Of a DNA stretch of 64,000 nt, positions 1-8,056 are shown piece after piece. The stretch lies in contig NZ_CP067396.1 in the NCBI RefSeq assembly GCF_023617245.1, positions 5,483,001 to 5,547,000 on the forward strand. The letters run 5' to 3'. The notes beneath the pieces are model-generated. The model was not told the origin of the DNA. It was given only the letters and a program-made list of their open reading frames with translations, and searched no databases. Source of the DNA: Lysobacter enzymogenes (GTDB lineage: Bacteria; Pseudomonadota; Gammaproteobacteria; Xanthomonadales; Xanthomonadaceae). The translations under genes and the position numbers were made by a program. The first letter of the stretch is position 1. Each line of letters starts with the position of its first letter.

Positions 1-171
1 AATTTCTTCGAACTGGCCGTGGCCGCGGCCATCAGCCTGTTCGGCTTCCACTCCGGCGCAGCCTTGGCCACCGTGGTCGGCGTACTGATCGAAGTGCCGG
101 TCATGCTGCTGGTGGTGCGCGTGGTCAACCGATCGCGCGGCTGGTACGACCGCCGCCGCTCCGCAACCTAA
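1..171 (+). CDS. arsB: ACR3-family arsenite efflux transporter, C-terminal end (partial)
   Basis: Only the last 56 codons lie in the window; the gene begins upstream. The visible residues form a final membrane helix followed by a short basic tail (NRSRGWYDRRR), and the stretch NFFELAVAAAISLFG matches the conserved C-terminal end of ACR3-type arsenite permeases, which export As(III) across the inner membrane. arsC starts 16 bases after the stop, so this is the transporter of an ars operon continuing with arsC, arsH and chrA. Assignment to ACR3 rather than classical ArsB rests on this C-terminal motif and on family knowledge. Confidence 0.8.
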   Translation, partial: NFFELAVAAAISLFGFHSGAALATVVGVLIEVPVMLLVVRVVNRSRGWYDRRRSAT

Positions 172-187
172 CCGGACTTCGGCACTT

Positions 188-610
188 ATGAGCGACATCA
201 CCATCTACCACAATCCCGACTGCGGGACCTCGCGCAATGCCCTGGGGTTGATCCGCAACAGTGGCGACGAGCCGACCATCGTCGAGTACCTGAAAACGCC
301 ACCCGACCGCGGCACGCTGGAAGCCCTGGTCGCTGCGATGGGCATTCCGGTGCGGGCGGTTCTGCGCGTGAAAGGCACGCCTTATCTCGAGCTCGGCCTG
401 GACGACCCGACATGGAGCGACGAGCGACCGATCGACGCCATGCTCCAGCACCCCATCCTCATCAACCGCCCCATCGTGGTCACACCGTTGGGCACGCGCG
501 TGTGCCGACCATCGGAGGCCGTGCTCGACCTCCTGCCGCAACCGCAGCGCGGCGCGTTCCACAAGCAAGACGGTGAGGCCGTGGTGAACGCGGAGGGCCG
601 CCGTGCCTGA
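188..610 (+). CDS. arsC: Arsenate reductase ArsC (glutaredoxin-type)
   Basis: A 140-residue protein whose N-terminus reads TIYHNPDCGTSRN, the signature of thioredoxin-fold ArsC with the catalytic cysteine at residue 12. The family reduces arsenate to arsenite with glutathione and glutaredoxin in the cytoplasm, giving the substrate for the transporter just upstream. The C-terminal half keeps the NRPIVVTPLGTRVCRP segment that contains the conserved arsenate-contacting arginines. Length is normal for the family. The stop overlaps the GTG start of arsH by 8 bases, so the two are probably co-translated. Confidence 0.95.
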   Translation: MSDITIYHNPDCGTSRNALGLIRNSGDEPTIVEYLKTPPDRGTLEALVAAMGIPVRAVLRVKGTPYLELGLDDPTWSDERPIDAMLQHPILINRPIVVTPLGTRVCRPSEAVLDLLPQPQRGAFHKQDGEAVVNAEGRRA

Positions 611-1325
611 GGCCCGCATCGATCTGCCGAACATCGACGCCGCGCTGTTTCCGCAGCCGGATCTCGAACGCCTGTTCTCGCTCAACCGCGCCATCCATGC
701 GCCGCGTTTTCTGCTGCTCTACGGCTCGTTGCGCGAACGCTCCTACAGCCGTCTCGCGGCCGAGGAAGCAGCCCGCATCCTGCGCGCGCTCGGCGGCGAA
801 ACACGGATGTTCAATCCCTCGGGCTTGCCGCTCGTAGACGATGCGCCCAGCGATCACCCTAAGGTCCGAGAACTGCACGAACTCGTGCAATGGGCCGAGG
901 GCATGGTGTGGAGTTCGCCGGAACGCCACGGCGCCATGACCGGCCTGATGAAGACGCAGATCGATTGGATTCCGCTGTCGGTCGGGGCGGTACGACCGAC
1001 TCAGGGCAAGACGCTCGCGGTGATGCAGGTCTGCGGTGGTTCCCAATCCTTCAATGCGGTCAACCAGATGCGCTTGCTGGGGCGTTGGATGCGGATGCTG
1101 ACGATCCCCAACCAGTCTTCGGTGGCGAAGGCCTATCAAGAGTTCGATGACGCCGGGCGAATGAAACCGTCGCCCTACTACGACCGCATCGTGGACGTAA
1201 TGGAAGAACTGGTGAAGTTCACCTTGCTCACGCGCGAATCGGCCCCCTATCTCGTGGACCGGTATAGCGAGCGCAAGGAGAGTGCCGAGGCACTGGCCCG
1301 GCGCATGCAACAAGGGGCTATCTGA
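603..1325 (+). CDS. arsH: ArsH, NADPH-dependent FMN reductase of arsenic resistance
   Basis: A 240-residue flavodoxin-fold protein. The phosphate-binding loop GSLRERSYSR (about residues 41-50) and the segment SSPERHGAMTGLMKTQIDW are typical of ArsH, an FMN-binding NADPH oxidoreductase that in characterised cases oxidises trivalent organoarsenicals. It starts at a GTG that overlaps the end of arsC by 8 bases and ends 2 bases before the chrA start, so it is an internal gene of the ars-chr operon. Length and N-terminal extension are usual for the family. Confidence 0.93.
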   Translation: MPEARIDLPNIDAALFPQPDLERLFSLNRAIHAPRFLLLYGSLRERSYSRLAAEEAARILRALGGETRMFNPSGLPLVDDAPSDHPKVRELHELVQWAEGMVWSSPERHGAMTGLMKTQIDWIPLSVGAVRPTQGKTLAVMQVCGGSQSFNAVNQMRLLGRWMRMLTIPNQSSVAKAYQEFDDAGRMKPSPYYDRIVDVMEELVKFTLLTRESAPYLVDRYSERKESAEALARRMQQGAI

Positions 1326-1327
1326 CG

Positions 1328-2533
1328 TTGGTGGAAGATTCCCACAAGCACGACAGCGCATGGCGCGTATTCCAGGTGTTCCTGCGGCTGGGGCTGACCT
1401 CGTTCGGCGGGCCTATCGCGCACCTGGGCTACTTTCGCACGGAATTCGTTGAGCGTCGGCGCTGGTTGGATGAGGCTCAATTTGCGCAACTGCTCGCGGT
1501 ATGCCAGTTCCTGCCGGGTCCGGCAAGCAGCCAGATGGGCTTCGCGATCGGCTTGTTCCGTGCCGGCTGGGCCGGCGCGCTGGCGGCCTTTCTCGCCTTC
1601 ACCCTCCCGTCCGCACTGCTGATGTTCGGCTTCGCCACGCTGACGCCGCATTTCGACCAGGGCATGGGTCGGGCGGCGGTCCACGGCCTGAAGCTGGTCG
1701 CCGTGGTCGTGGTCGCGCACGGCCTGATCGGCATGGTGCGGCACCTGACGCCCGACGTGCCGAGAGCGCTGCTGGCGGCCGGTGCAGTGGCGCTGATCGT
1801 GCTGACGGGCAGCGCTTGGGCACAACTGGCCGCGATTGCGCTAGGAGGGGTGCTGGGGCCGTGGCTGTGCCGGCACGTGATCGCCCCGACAACGGCGGTG
1901 TTTCCCGTGCGCTATGGCTACGGCGCGGCAGGCGTGGCCCTGGCGACGTTCACGGCCGGGTTGATGGGGGCCTTGCTGCTTCCTGCCGACCACGGCCCAA
2001 CGGCTCCCGGCGTGGCGGCGGCGTTTTATCGAGCAGGCGCCTTGGTGTTCGGAGGCGGCCACGTCGTATTGCCGTTGCTGCAACAATCGCTGGTCGACAC
2101 CCACTGGGTCGCCTCCGAGCGATTTCTGACCGGCTACGGTGCCGCGCAGGCGGTGCCGGGGCCCATGTTCTCGCTGTCGGCCTTTCTTGGTGCGCAAATC
2201 CCGGTGGGACTTCCGACGCCGGTGGCAGCCGCCATGGCGCTGCTGTCTCTGTTTCTTCCGGGGTTTCTGCTGCTTCTGGCCGTGCTGCCCCTGTGGGCCC
2301 GCCTGGCGCGGCGCCCCTGGGCCGCACGCGCCATGGCCGGCGTAAATGCGGTGGTCGTGGGCCTGCTGGCGGCCGCACTCTACGATCCGCTCTGGACACA
2401 GGGCGTGCGAGGCCCCGTAGATGTCGCCATCGCAGCGATCGGGCTGGCGTTAATGGCCACGGCTCGATGCTCGGGGTTGTGGATTGTGGTGGGGTGTGTC
2501 GTCGCAACGACGATGGCGAGCCGGCTCGGCTAG
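1328..2533 (+). CDS. chrA: Chromate transporter ChrA
   Basis: A 401-residue polytopic membrane protein with the two homologous halves of long-chain ChrA: the first has LTSFGGPIAHLGYF and QFLPGPASSQ, the second has LVFGGGHVVLP and QAVPGPMFS. The family exports chromate using the proton motive force. The start is a TTG (or the GTG one codon on), 2 bases after the arsH stop, so translation is probably coupled. Fusion of chromate export to an ars operon is known from metal-resistance loci; here it makes a four-gene oxyanion resistance unit. Confidence 0.93.
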   Translation: MVEDSHKHDSAWRVFQVFLRLGLTSFGGPIAHLGYFRTEFVERRRWLDEAQFAQLLAVCQFLPGPASSQMGFAIGLFRAGWAGALAAFLAFTLPSALLMFGFATLTPHFDQGMGRAAVHGLKLVAVVVVAHGLIGMVRHLTPDVPRALLAAGAVALIVLTGSAWAQLAAIALGGVLGPWLCRHVIAPTTAVFPVRYGYGAAGVALATFTAGLMGALLLPADHGPTAPGVAAAFYRAGALVFGGGHVVLPLLQQSLVDTHWVASERFLTGYGAAQAVPGPMFSLSAFLGAQIPVGLPTPVAAAMALLSLFLPGFLLLLAVLPLWARLARRPWAARAMAGVNAVVVGLLAAALYDPLWTQGVRGPVDVAIAAIGLALMATARCSGLWIVVGCVVATTMASRLG

Positions 2534-2538
2534 CCGGC
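2520..2538 (+). terminator. Hairpin over the chrA stop codon
   Basis: Perfect 7-base arms GCCGGCT and AGCCGGC around a 5-base loop, spanning the TAG of chrA. There is no T-tract after it, so it is only a weak candidate terminator for the ars-chr operon. Confidence 0.3.
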
Positions 2539-2740
2539 TGCGCCGCACACTCGCCTGCGGTCCCGCGGCCTGAACCCGCGCTGCGCCGCGCGACGTTCGT
2601 ACTCGCCCACCACGCGGCGTGGGTGCGTGGATCGGCGATCGCGCGGTGCCGGCCCCGGGGTTGCGCGGCGCGGGCGCCGCCGGCGCCTGTGCGCGGAGTC
2701 TCGCGTTATGTCCGCCGACGCGCCCGCCCCGGCCCTTGCC

Positions 2741-2798
2741 GGCGGCCAGAGCCGGGCGTAGCGTCTCCCGAATCCCATCGTGTCGGGCGCCCGCGGCG
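2741..2798 (+). repeat. Conserved leader of module A (shared with module C)
   Basis: The 58 bases up to the start codon at 2799 are almost the same as 9251-9307 before module C (both begin GGCGGCCAGAG and share TAGCGTCTCCC and GTGTCGGG). The conservation of a non-coding leader with the gene shows that the whole unit was copied and suggests that it holds the promoter or translation signals of the module. Confidence 0.7.
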
Positions 2799-3155
2799 AT
2801 GAAAGCGCTGTCCCAGGCCACGCTAATCGAACTCGCCCACGCCGGCGCTGTGCGCGGTTATATCCTGCACGGCCGCACCGACGGCTACGTCCTGTCGGTG
2901 CAGTACGGCCTGCACGAGGCCGTCTTGACCGCCAAACGCGGCGGCGCCCGCCGCTTCGCCCGCATCGACACCGCCCTCGCCCTGCTGCGGACCCTGCGTG
3001 CGGCCGCGGTCGAGGTGCGCCTGGCCGACGCCGCGCCGCCCGCGCGCCCCTACCGCCGCGGGCGCCCCGCCGGCCTGGCCGCGCTGGACCGCCTGCACGC
3101 CGAGGCCGCTCCGCCCCCACCGCGCGCCAGGTCGCTCCGCGGCCCTCAGCCCTGA
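2799..3155 (+). CDS. ParC-like partition-associated protein, module A gene 1 (intact)
   Basis: A 118-residue protein with a compact N-terminal domain of about 75 residues (ALSQATLIELAHAGAVR ... GYVLSVQYGLHEAVLTAKRGGARRFARIDTALALLRTL) and a basic proline-rich tail. The order, a short helix, an aromatic-rich sheet, then a (A)AKRGxxRxF motif and an amphipathic helix, resembles the small ParC family partition-associated proteins encoded near plasmid parAB genes; that match is from memory of the family and moderate. No parA or parB is visible. It is followed 9 bases later by gene 2. Damaged copies of the pair occur at 4.5, 9.3 and 11.6 kb. Confidence 0.55.
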   Translation: MKALSQATLIELAHAGAVRGYILHGRTDGYVLSVQYGLHEAVLTAKRGGARRFARIDTALALLRTLRAAAVEVRLADAAPPARPYRRGRPAGLAALDRLHAEAAPPPPRARSLRGPQP

Positions 3156-3164
3156 GCCGCCGTG

Positions 3165-3410
3165 ATGTCCCTGTCGATCCGCCGCGCCAAGGCCCGCGCC
3201 GCCGCCCTGCTCGATGCCCTCGAAGTGGGTGAAACCTGGGACGTTTCCGACGCCGAGCGTGCCTTCAATTTCGACCGCCACTGGGCTGTGCTGGTGGCCC
3301 GGGCGCCGCGCGGGTTGCGCGGTCATCTGCTGGACCTGGGACGGCAGGCAAGGGACACCTCACCGACGTTCGGGCGACTCCTTCGTTCGATGGGGCTGCC
3401 CAATCGATGA
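3165..3410 (+). CDS. Small conserved partner protein, module A gene 2 (intact)
   Basis: An 81-residue basic, soluble protein of unknown function: RRAKARAAALLDALEVGETW, then DAERAFNFDRHWAVLVARAPRGLRGHLL, then DTSPTFGRLLRSMGLP. I chose the ATG at 3165; a GTG one codon earlier is possible. The same reading appears in modules B, C and D with about 60-75 percent of residues kept, so the sequence has been under selection as a protein at some stage. It always follows the ParC-like gene within about 10 bases, implying joint function. No catalytic motif or membrane segment is visible. Confidence 0.6.
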   Translation: MSLSIRRAKARAAALLDALEVGETWDVSDAERAFNFDRHWAVLVARAPRGLRGHLLDLGRQARDTSPTFGRLLRSMGLPNR

Positions 3411-3881
3411 ACACCGCACTAACCATCGTCAGACGGCGCGAAGCTGCGACTCCGCGCGACGCGCCATCCCAGACGAATTAGACGTCGAAATGGAGTCACC
3501 GTTTTACGGCCCGCGGAATAGTTATGGAACCCCGGACGATTCAGTGCAAGGAAATACGATTGTCGGATAGGGAAATAGTACCCACTGCACTGTGAGCCTG
3601 ACCTCGAAACAGGGCCATCGCCTGAAGATGTTGCGCGCGTGGAAGATTTTTACAGGCACCTGAAAAGCTTGACATGCCGGGCAAGTTATCACGCGTGCGC
3701 GACTACTATTCTCTTTTCTCGGAAGTATATGGATAGCGCCATAGATCTGAAGGCGCGTGTTTACCACCTTTTGATGTGATCGGAAGCCCTTCTTTGAATA
3801 AACGCGCGCTATATCATCACTATGCGCACAAAGATTGGCCAAGATGGCGCGCAACCTCAACCCCAAGGCCTGGAGATCAAA
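3411..3881. other. Spacer with no supported gene
   Basis: About 470 bases between module A and the orphan gene at 3882. Base composition falls sharply towards A/T after about 3480, in contrast to the GC-rich module. I see no convincing gene here; the drop in GC marks an insertion boundary. Confidence 0.5.
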
Positions 3882-4424
3882 ATGGATGATCGCTCCGTTT
3901 CGAATGACTCGATATTGGATTTTGCCCGGTTCGTTTCTACTGGCGCGATTGAAAAATATCGCGAGGAATACTCTGATTTCCCGAGAGGCGCAGAGGTCGA
4001 GGATGTTTTTGCAAAAGCACTCGTAGATCAATATCGCCGCGAAAAAGGCACGCTTTCAATTCCGGCCCAGATTCAGGCCGAAGTTTCTGATGCGACGCCT
4101 AATTCATCGACCGGTAAATCCGTGTTTCCTTTAGACTTCGACATAGACTTACCGTTAAAAACATCGCTGCATGTGAAGGTGACCAATCCTAGTGATGGTG
4201 AGTACGTCCTGACAGCTACCTTTACAGCTTTAAGCTATGAACCCGACAAGGTCGTAATTCGGTTCAAGGACGGGGTGCTATCGAGAACAGAGGATATTAA
4301 GGTAGGCCCTGTAAAGGTGCACACGAAGTTCACCCTCGACTTCTCCGATGGATTTCATGTTGTCATCGAAGGGCACGTAGAAACCTTTATTAATTTAGAT
4401 TTCGGCCCGATCCGGTTGCCCTGA
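3882..4424 (+). CDS. Hypothetical 180-residue protein of atypical low GC
   Basis: The ATG at 3882 is preceded by GGAG at good spacing, so I prefer it to the ATG 60 bases upstream. The product is acidic and soluble, with an N-terminal helical part (ILDFARFVSTGAIEKYREEYS) and a beta-rich C-terminal half full of alternating hydrophobic residues (SLHVKVTNPSDGEYVLTATF; VVIRFKDGVLS; FHVVIEGHVETFINLDF). No signal peptide or membrane helix. Codon use is far more A/T-rich than the neighbours, pointing to recent transfer. I do not recognise the family. It sits alone between modules A and B and has a hairpin 17 bases downstream. Confidence 0.65.
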   Translation: MDDRSVSNDSILDFARFVSTGAIEKYREEYSDFPRGAEVEDVFAKALVDQYRREKGTLSIPAQIQAEVSDATPNSSTGKSVFPLDFDIDLPLKTSLHVKVTNPSDGEYVLTATFTALSYEPDKVVIRFKDGVLSRTEDIKVGPVKVHTKFTLDFSDGFHVVIEGHVETFINLDFGPIRLP

Positions 4425-4440
4425 GATTAATGTCTAGGGA

Positions 4441-4465
4441 AATCCTCCGGCTACGCCGGAGGATT
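4441..4465 (+). terminator. Hairpin terminator after the low-GC orphan gene
   Basis: Perfect 10-base arms AATCCTCCGG and CCGGAGGATT around loop CTACG, starting 17 bases after the stop of the gene at 3882. A TTTT follows 13 bases later. The position and symmetry fit a transcription terminator. Confidence 0.55.
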
Positions 4466-4534
4466 CTGGTATCAGTTTTGCGCCGAGCACGTTCACCGTC
4501 GATAACGCCGCTTACACCGCCTACCTTGCCGCGC

Positions 4535-4628
4535 ATCGCGCGCGTGTGCGCGCTCGAAGTGCGCTTGGCCAAGGCCGCCCCTCCGCCGGCCGCGCCGCAC
4601 GCCCGGCCGCCGCGCGATTCCTACCTGA
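4535..4628 (+). pseudogene. Remnant of ParC-like gene, module B
   Basis: Only the last third of the gene survives: the translation CALEVRLAKAAPPP matches the VEVRLADAAPP segment of module A gene 1 and runs into the same position of the TGA before gene 2. The start, leader and N-terminal domain are missing. Confidence 0.55.
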
Positions 4629-4637
4629 GCCGCCCAC

Positions 4638-4885
4638 ATGCCCCTGCCGATCTGCCGCGCCAAGGCGCGCGCCGCCGCCCTACTCGACGCCCTCGAGTTC
4701 GGCGAGACCTGGGACGGAGTCGACGCCAAGCGCGTCTTCAACTTCGAGGGTCATTGGGCCGCGTTGGTTGTCCGTGCGCCGCGTCGGCTGCGCGCCCATC
4801 TGCAGCAGCTGGAACGGCAGCGCGGCATACCCCACCAACGTTCTCGCGGCTCCATCGCTCGCAGGGACTTCCCCGGGCTCGCTGA
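4638..4885 (+). pseudogene. Module B gene 2, frameshifted near the end
   Basis: Reads MPLPICRAKARAAALLDALE and then FGETWDGVDAKRVFNFEGHWAALVVRAPRRLRAHL in register with the intact module A protein. A one-base shift near 4826 moves the tail out of frame: the expected end (PPTFSRLHRSQGLPRAR and a TGA at 4883) is still present in another frame, while the open frame runs on to 4979 with unrelated residues. If translated it would give a 113-residue protein with an abnormal C-terminus. Confidence 0.6.
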
Positions 4886-4979
4886 GCACGGCCCCTTAGT
4901 CATCAGGACGTGGGGGGACGGCGCCCCATGCGGCTGTAGGGCTCAACCTCGATCCGGTCTCGCTGATGTAGGGCGTTGA

Positions 4980-5557
4980 CGCAGAGCCGTTCGTACTAAC
5001 CGACTGACGAGCGTCTAACAAACCTGGGCGATTAAGCCTTGCCTGAAGATCAGGCGGCCAAGAAATCGTGGCATCCCCACGACGCTCTGGATCCCAGGTG
5101 CCAATTGAACGCCACGCACAACATGAAGCACTTATATCTTGAAGGCGCGCTTAGCTTGGCCTTGAGTGCTGCGCGCAGGCGAATCCTGCGCGCAGACACG
5201 AGTGCCGTTCCGCTATTGGTGTGAACATCAACCGTGGGCCTACGAAACCCTAGCGCCCCCAGTCGACCGATCATTTGACACCATCATAAAACGGCCGATT
5301 ACAAAGGCCAACTGGTCGCAGCGATCAAGAACCCTCTAGTGCTTGGGGGGTTAGAAGCTGCCCCATAGCTGGCAGTCCAGTCGTCTCTTTCTTCCTGCGC
5401 CTTCTTGGTCCATTAGACTCCGCGATGATGACCGCCCATCCTCCGTATCGTGGTCCTAAGTCAACGGCGGGATCGGAGCAAGAGATGAGGTGGTCACTTA
5501 CTTGATCTAATCGGACTCCCTTGTTAGAGCTATGCGCCGGGGACCGAGGCGAGTTGC
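4980..5557. other. Spacer holding one strong hairpin and no supported gene
   Basis: Nearly 580 bases without a convincing reading frame on either strand. The only clear structure is the perfect inverted repeat at 5169-5195. Confidence 0.5.
5169..5195. repeat. Perfect 11-base inverted repeat
   Basis: Arms CTGCGCGCAGG and CCTGCGCGCAG enclose the loop CGAAT. It lies in a gene-free stretch, more than 350 bases from the next gene end. It could be an orphan terminator or an extragenic palindrome. Confidence 0.6.
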
Positions 5558-5935
5558 TCAGTTCTTCGCGGCATCGGCTGTTTGCGCAGCGACCATTGCT
5601 TGCTGCATTTCTTTCAGCGACAGAAATCCATCACCATCGGTGTCCAGACCCGCGAAGTACTTTGCAATCTCAGGCACCACCTTCGCCTCATCCTCGTTTA
5701 TTTTTCCGTCTTTATCCTTGTCCATTTCTTTGAACGCAGCGTCGATAGAATCTGCCTGCTTGCTGAAGCGCGCCTGCTGGTACTTCGCGTACTCGGGCTT
5801 GTCGATAAGGCCATCACCGTTACTGTCCATCGCAACGAAGGTGAAATCGATATAGGCCTTTTTAGGGTCGGAACTGACGGCGAGAGCCAGCAGCGGCGCG
5901 GCGCACAGGGCAACCAGAATAATCTTCTTGTTCAT
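5558..5935 (-). CDS. Exported EF-hand calcium-binding protein
   Basis: A 125-residue protein with an N-terminal signal peptide (MNKKIILVALCAAPLLALAV) and three EF-hand loops: DSNGDGLIDKPE at about 37-48, DKDKDGKINEDE at 72-83 and DTDGDGFLSLKE at 98-109, each with Asp at positions 1, 3, 5, Gly at 6 and Glu at 12. It should bind calcium in the periplasm or outside the cell. I start at the ATG followed by the signal peptide rather than at an upstream codon that would bury it. It follows the BA14K-like gene on the same strand by 31 bases, so the two are probably co-transcribed. Confidence 0.85.
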   Translation of the reverse strand: MNKKIILVALCAAPLLALAVSSDPKKAYIDFTFVAMDSNGDGLIDKPEYAKYQQARFSKQADSIDAAFKEMDKDKDGKINEDEAKVVPEIAKYFAGLDTDGDGFLSLKEMQQAMVAAQTADAAKN

Positions 5936-5966
5936 GGGATGAGTTTCCCTAAATGAGCTGGCTAGG

Positions 5967-6401
5967 TCAGCGGCAGTTGTAGGTATAGCCGTCCGAACCG
6001 CGATAGGTGTCGTTGCGGCGGTCGTAATTCCCGTAGCGGCTTGCGCAGTAGTCGGCACGCTCGCGGTTTTCGCGTTCCCGTTTGGCTGAGGCGGCGATCA
6101 CGCCTGCCACCACGGCGATGCCTACCGCGCCCGCCGCGACTTTCTTGGCATCATCCCGCTCGCGGCGCTCCCGCTCGCGACGTTCCCACTCATCCTGCTT
6201 CGCCGCTTCGGCGATCACGCCCGCGGTTACGGCAACACCTACTACAGCCGCCGCAGCGCGCCTGGCGTCCTCATCCTCATCGCGTTGACGTTCCCAGTAC
6301 CCGTCCTGTCCTTGAGCACATACGCCGCCCGCGTACGCCATCAGCATCAGCAATAGCGCCGATGCACACAGCAGGGCCATGCGCCCTGTCTTCAGAATCA
6401 T
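5967..6401 (-). CDS. Exported BA14K-like protein with duplicated helix
   Basis: A 144-residue protein starting at an ATG with AGGAG upstream. A signal peptide (residues 1-29, ending GGVCAQ) is followed by two copies of one unit: a charged stretch and a glycine/alanine/valine helix (AAAAVVGVAVTAGVIAEAAK and VAAGAVGIAVVAGVIAASAK), each led by Asp-Ala-Arg/Lys. The C-terminus, YCASRYGNYDRRNDTYRG then DGYTYNC, fits the BA14K motif (C-x-RY-x-S/N-Y-D ... TY-x-G-x-DG ... C), a family first known as Brucella immunoreactive lectin-like proteins. The internal duplication is seen directly; the helices look like glycine-zipper membrane segments. Confidence 0.75.
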   Translation of the reverse strand: MILKTGRMALLCASALLLMLMAYAGGVCAQGQDGYWERQRDEDEDARRAAAAVVGVAVTAGVIAEAAKQDEWERRERERRERDDAKKVAAGAVGIAVVAGVIAASAKRERENRERADYCASRYGNYDRRNDTYRGSDGYTYNCR

Positions 6402-7313
6402 TGTTCCGCTCCTACGCGTCCAGTGGTTGGTGGCTGAAGTACACCATGCGGACATTGCGCGAACCTGTAGTTATCAGTGCGTTTTTGTATGGCATTCAGC
6501 AAACTAATGCCTCCACTGTGTCCAATCGTGGGGCACGGCATGCGGGCAGGGAGCCGAAGCTAACGCCGATTAATCCGCTACAGACAAAGGCAACCACCCT
6601 CTCGCACGGCGTGCTATCACGTCAGCACTTCCATCACGCCGAAGCGGCCGAATAGACCAGCATGCTTTGCGGCTGCGGTGATCATGAACAATAGTTCTGA
6701 GAGGTGGGCGGCACAAAACTCAGCGTGCATCTTATGTTCACGGGGATACCGCAGAACCGGGATTTATCACTATCAACGCTTGACCAGCCTCAACTGGATC
6801 GAACACGACGCCCTGCTTAACAATGCTTGCCTCTACGCAATGTATGGGTGGTCGCGACCCCATACCATTACACGGTGGCGGTTAAACCGGTAAGTACGCC
6901 ACTCCAAAAAACACGCCGGACGCCAGTTGTCATGCTTAGGACGGCTTGGGCGTCGCGGTAAGTCGTCGGAGCCGGCCATGCCAAAAAAGAATCCGAAGCC
7001 CCTGCCTGATCGGTCACTGCGCCGCCGCATCGCACGGCGTGCGAGCTTGAGCCTAGAAACACCGATGTTCGTATCGTCAGTGCGCCGTGGCCGGCCGCAC
7101 CCACGAGGAAGGATGAATCAGGCTATGCATCCGGCCAAGTCGTTCGAACGATCCGCTCTAGATCTTGCAAGCACCAGCGTGTCGCACCGATCAGGTTCCC
7201 CGGCTACCTATCCCACACTTCACATCCATTCTTCCCCCACAGTCGCTGGCCAAGGCGTCTTCGATCTCGCGCGGGATCGAACTTGCCGCACCACCGACTA
7301 TCAAGGCGATCGC
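6402..7313. other. Spacer with no supported gene
   Basis: About 900 bases between the divergent EF-hand/BA14K pair and the next + strand gene. Short open frames exist but none has a plausible ribosome site, normal composition or a recognisable product. It must hold the promoters for both flanking units. Confidence 0.5.
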
Positions 7314-7931
7314 ATGAAGCACATCTGCGGCTTACTTCTGGCTCTTTGCGGCGCCATCCCTTCGCCGGCCGCCTCGACGCCCCTCCTGCCCATCAATCAA
7401 CTTAACGTAGCGGAGATTGAGAATATTGAGCGTTTCCTACCGGCTACCGACACGGCACGCGATAGCAATCCCTTGATCGACAACAAGCCGCTCGCTCCAG
7501 CGACCAGCATCGGAATCTTTTCGTTCGCCGAATCGCTTCAATCCAATCACGGCACAGAGGCAGCAAATGAGTTTGTGTCGCCGACTTGGGGCCAAGCCGC
7601 ATTGATCGCTCTATGGACCGTCATGTCTTGCCTGCTTCTCTGGCTCAGCCAACAAGTACTGGCAGACCTGGGCGGATTGATCGTGAATCGGCTCATCAGC
7701 CAGAACGGACGAATTTCCTTGCTCTTGTTCGCCTCCTGGCTAATTTCTGCCGCCGCCGCGCTGTCCGCCGTGGCCGGCTGCCTTCTGCTTATCCTTGTAG
7801 AATTCACCACGCCATCGATGTCGTTGTTTAACCTCTCCGGAACCTTGCCCGCTGTAGTCATCATCGGAGTCTATGTACGGGCAGCGCTGCTGGCGATTCT
7901 GCATCCGATGAGCCGCGTCTATCGCCTGTAG
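7314..7931 (+). CDS. Hypothetical exported/membrane protein, 205 residues
   Basis: The ATG at 7314 begins a clear signal sequence (MKHICGLLLALCGAIPSPAAS), which is why I reject the longer upstream extension. A periplasmic segment of about 70 residues is followed by three hydrophobic spans near residues 94-114 (ALIALWTVMSCLLLWLSQQV), 134-161 and 177-197, ending with a short basic tail. No family recognised. It stands alone; the next gene is convergent. Confidence 0.6.
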   Translation: MKHICGLLLALCGAIPSPAASTPLLPINQLNVAEIENIERFLPATDTARDSNPLIDNKPLAPATSIGIFSFAESLQSNHGTEAANEFVSPTWGQAALIALWTVMSCLLLWLSQQVLADLGGLIVNRLISQNGRISLLLFASWLISAAAALSAVAGCLLLILVEFTTPSMSLFNLSGTLPAVVIIGVYVRAALLAILHPMSRVYRL

Positions 7932-8056
7932 CCGGCCAACGCAAACCTTGTCGGCACCGCCTCTGCGCGTTTTGGCCGGTCTGCAATACATTTTTGACGC
8001 GAGACCACCGTCGCCGACTTGATCGAGCCGATGTCGCAGCCGGCTCATCGGCCTGA

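Noticed and set aside
1501..2802. 433-codon frame overlapping chrA
   Set aside because: Out-of-frame shadow of ChrA; composition is dominated by Arg/Ala/Gly and no domain is seen.
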